This document shows positions 63,395-64,000 of a stretch of 64,000 nucleotides of DNA, in pieces. The notes beneath the pieces were generated by a model. That model saw nothing but the letters and a program-made list of their open reading frames with translations, was not told the origin of the DNA and searched no databases. Position 1 is the stretch's first letter, and every line of letters begins with the position of its first letter. Both the position numbers and the translations under genes were made by a program. The stretch spans positions 5,775,001 through 5,839,000 of the forward strand of contig NZ_LT629705.1 of the NCBI RefSeq assembly GCF_900103875.1, read 5' to 3'. The stretch is from Pseudomonas arsenicoxydans (lineage in GTDB: Bacteria; Pseudomonadota; Gammaproteobacteria; Pseudomonadales; Pseudomonadaceae).

Positions 63395-64000
63395 TGCGGG
63401 CGCGCTTCGATACGCTGTTCGGCCGTCTGTTTGGCGTGCTGCTGCTGGCGATCATCCTGGCGCACCTGTTGGCGTTTGCCTGGTTTCACCATTACGGCCC
63501 GCCGCCGCCCCCACCGCCGCCTGAGTTTTCCCAAGGCATCGACGGGCAGCGTCCACCGATGGGCCCGCGCTTCGAAAACCGGCCACCGCGACCGTGGTTC
63601 GGCGGCCCCTTGGTACCACTGACCTTCCAGTGTGTCTCGTTGATCATTGCCGCCTGGTACGGCGCCAAGTTGCTCAGCCGGCCGATCCAGCGTTTAAGCG
63701 ACGCCGCCGAGCGCCTGAGTGAAAACCTCGACAGCGCGCCACTGGAGGAGTCCGGGCCACGGGAAGCCCGGCAAGCGGCCTACACCTTTAACTTGATGCA
63801 AAAACGCATTATCGAACAAGTGCAGCAGCGCTCGCGGATGCTCGGCGCAGTATCCCACGACCTGCGTACGCCGCTGTCTCGTCTCAAGCTGCGGCTGGAG
63901 AAAATCGACGACGACAAGTTGCAGGGCCAGATGCGTCAGGACCTGGATGACATGATCGGCATGCTCGACGCCACCCTCACTTATCTGCACGAGCAGCGCA
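63394..64000 (+). CDS. sensor histidine kinase, cut by the right edge
   Basis: The first 202 residues are present. A membrane helix spans about residues 10-32, then a short periplasmic loop of about 42 residues begins with eight consecutive prolines (36-43), and a second helix spans about 72-92. A HAMP linker follows (LLSRPIQRLSDAAERLSE), and the H-box GAVSHDLRTPLSRLKLRLE has the phospho-acceptor His155. The catalytic domain is outside the window. It pairs with the response regulator just upstream, whose stop codon it overlaps. Confidence 0.92.
   Translation, partial: MRARFDTLFGRLFGVLLLAIILAHLLAFAWFHHYGPPPPPPPPEFSQGIDGQRPPMGPRFENRPPRPWFGGPLVPLTFQCVSLIIAAWYGAKLLSRPIQRLSDAAERLSENLDSAPLEESGPREARQAAYTFNLMQKRIIEQVQQRSRMLGAVSHDLRTPLSRLKLRLEKIDDDKLQGQMRQDLDDMIGMLDATLTYLHEQR

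Overview
The window is chromosomal DNA of a Pseudomonas, most likely of the P. fluorescens group. The evidence is the dense GC-rich coding, REP/REPIN intergenic repeats of the fluorescens type, and gene order that follows two core blocks I remember from P. aeruginosa PAO1: roughly PA2957-PA2985 (TetR, rgsA, tatD-pilZ-holB-tmk-mltG-pabC-fabF-acpP-fabG-fabD-plsX-rpmF-yceD, maf, sppA, rluC, rne, murB, kdsB, lpxK, exbBD, comEC) and roughly PA2811-PA2822 (ABC-2 exporter, GST, fadE, tRNA-Gly/Glu cluster). The species call and the PAO1 comparison are from memory, not from a search. I see no prophage, integrase, IS element or CRISPR array.

1-8.6 kb (all minus strand): a carbohydrate region. A HutC-type GntR regulator overlaps an ADP-ribosylglycohydrolase and points into a gene cut by the left edge. 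Next to it is a sugar-oxidation locus: a FadR-type regulator, an SMP-30 lactonase, an SDR sugar 1-dehydrogenase and an AraFGH-like ABC importer. Two copies of one 14-bp operator sit before the regulator gene and before araF. 8.6-11.7 kb holds a DUF1285 protein, a DUF4823 lipoprotein, moaA and a TetR regulator.

11.8-25.7 kb: the sRNA gene rgsA, then the housekeeping run tatD to yceD (DNA replication clamp loading, dTMP kinase, cell-wall glycan release, folate, fatty-acid and phospholipid synthesis, ribosomal protein L32), followed by maf, sppA, a HAD phosphatase and rluC. 25.7-29.6 kb is rne with a long leader. 29.7-34.1 kb is a molybdenum-hydroxylase module (2Fe-2S subunit, Tat-exported large subunit, XdhC, MocA) lying between rne and murB. 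34.3-41.8 kb is murB, a low-molecular-weight phosphatase, kdsB, a Trm112-like protein, lpxK, exbD, exbB, comEC and a DUF2062 protein.

41.9-48.3 kb: ABC-2 exporter, GST, transglutaminase-like protein, fadE and a PA2817-family protein. 48.4-51.7 kb is the most interesting part: a LysR regulator divergent from an AlaX-like tRNA-editing protein, a 2-oxoglutarate/Fe(II) oxygenase with an H-x-D...H...R facial triad, and a LysE exporter. Together they suggest hydroxylation, export and tRNA proofreading of an amino acid. 51.8-53.6 kb is a secreted M20 peptidase; 53.7-54.1 kb a tRNA Glu-Gly-Glu-Gly operon with a near-consensus promoter.

54.5-64 kb: a membrane-anchored protein of unknown function, a repeat island with a multi-branched palindromic element, a chemoreceptor, a MocR-type regulator, an SDR, a CurA-type reductase, pyrF, and an OmpR-type response regulator with its histidine kinase cut by the right edge.
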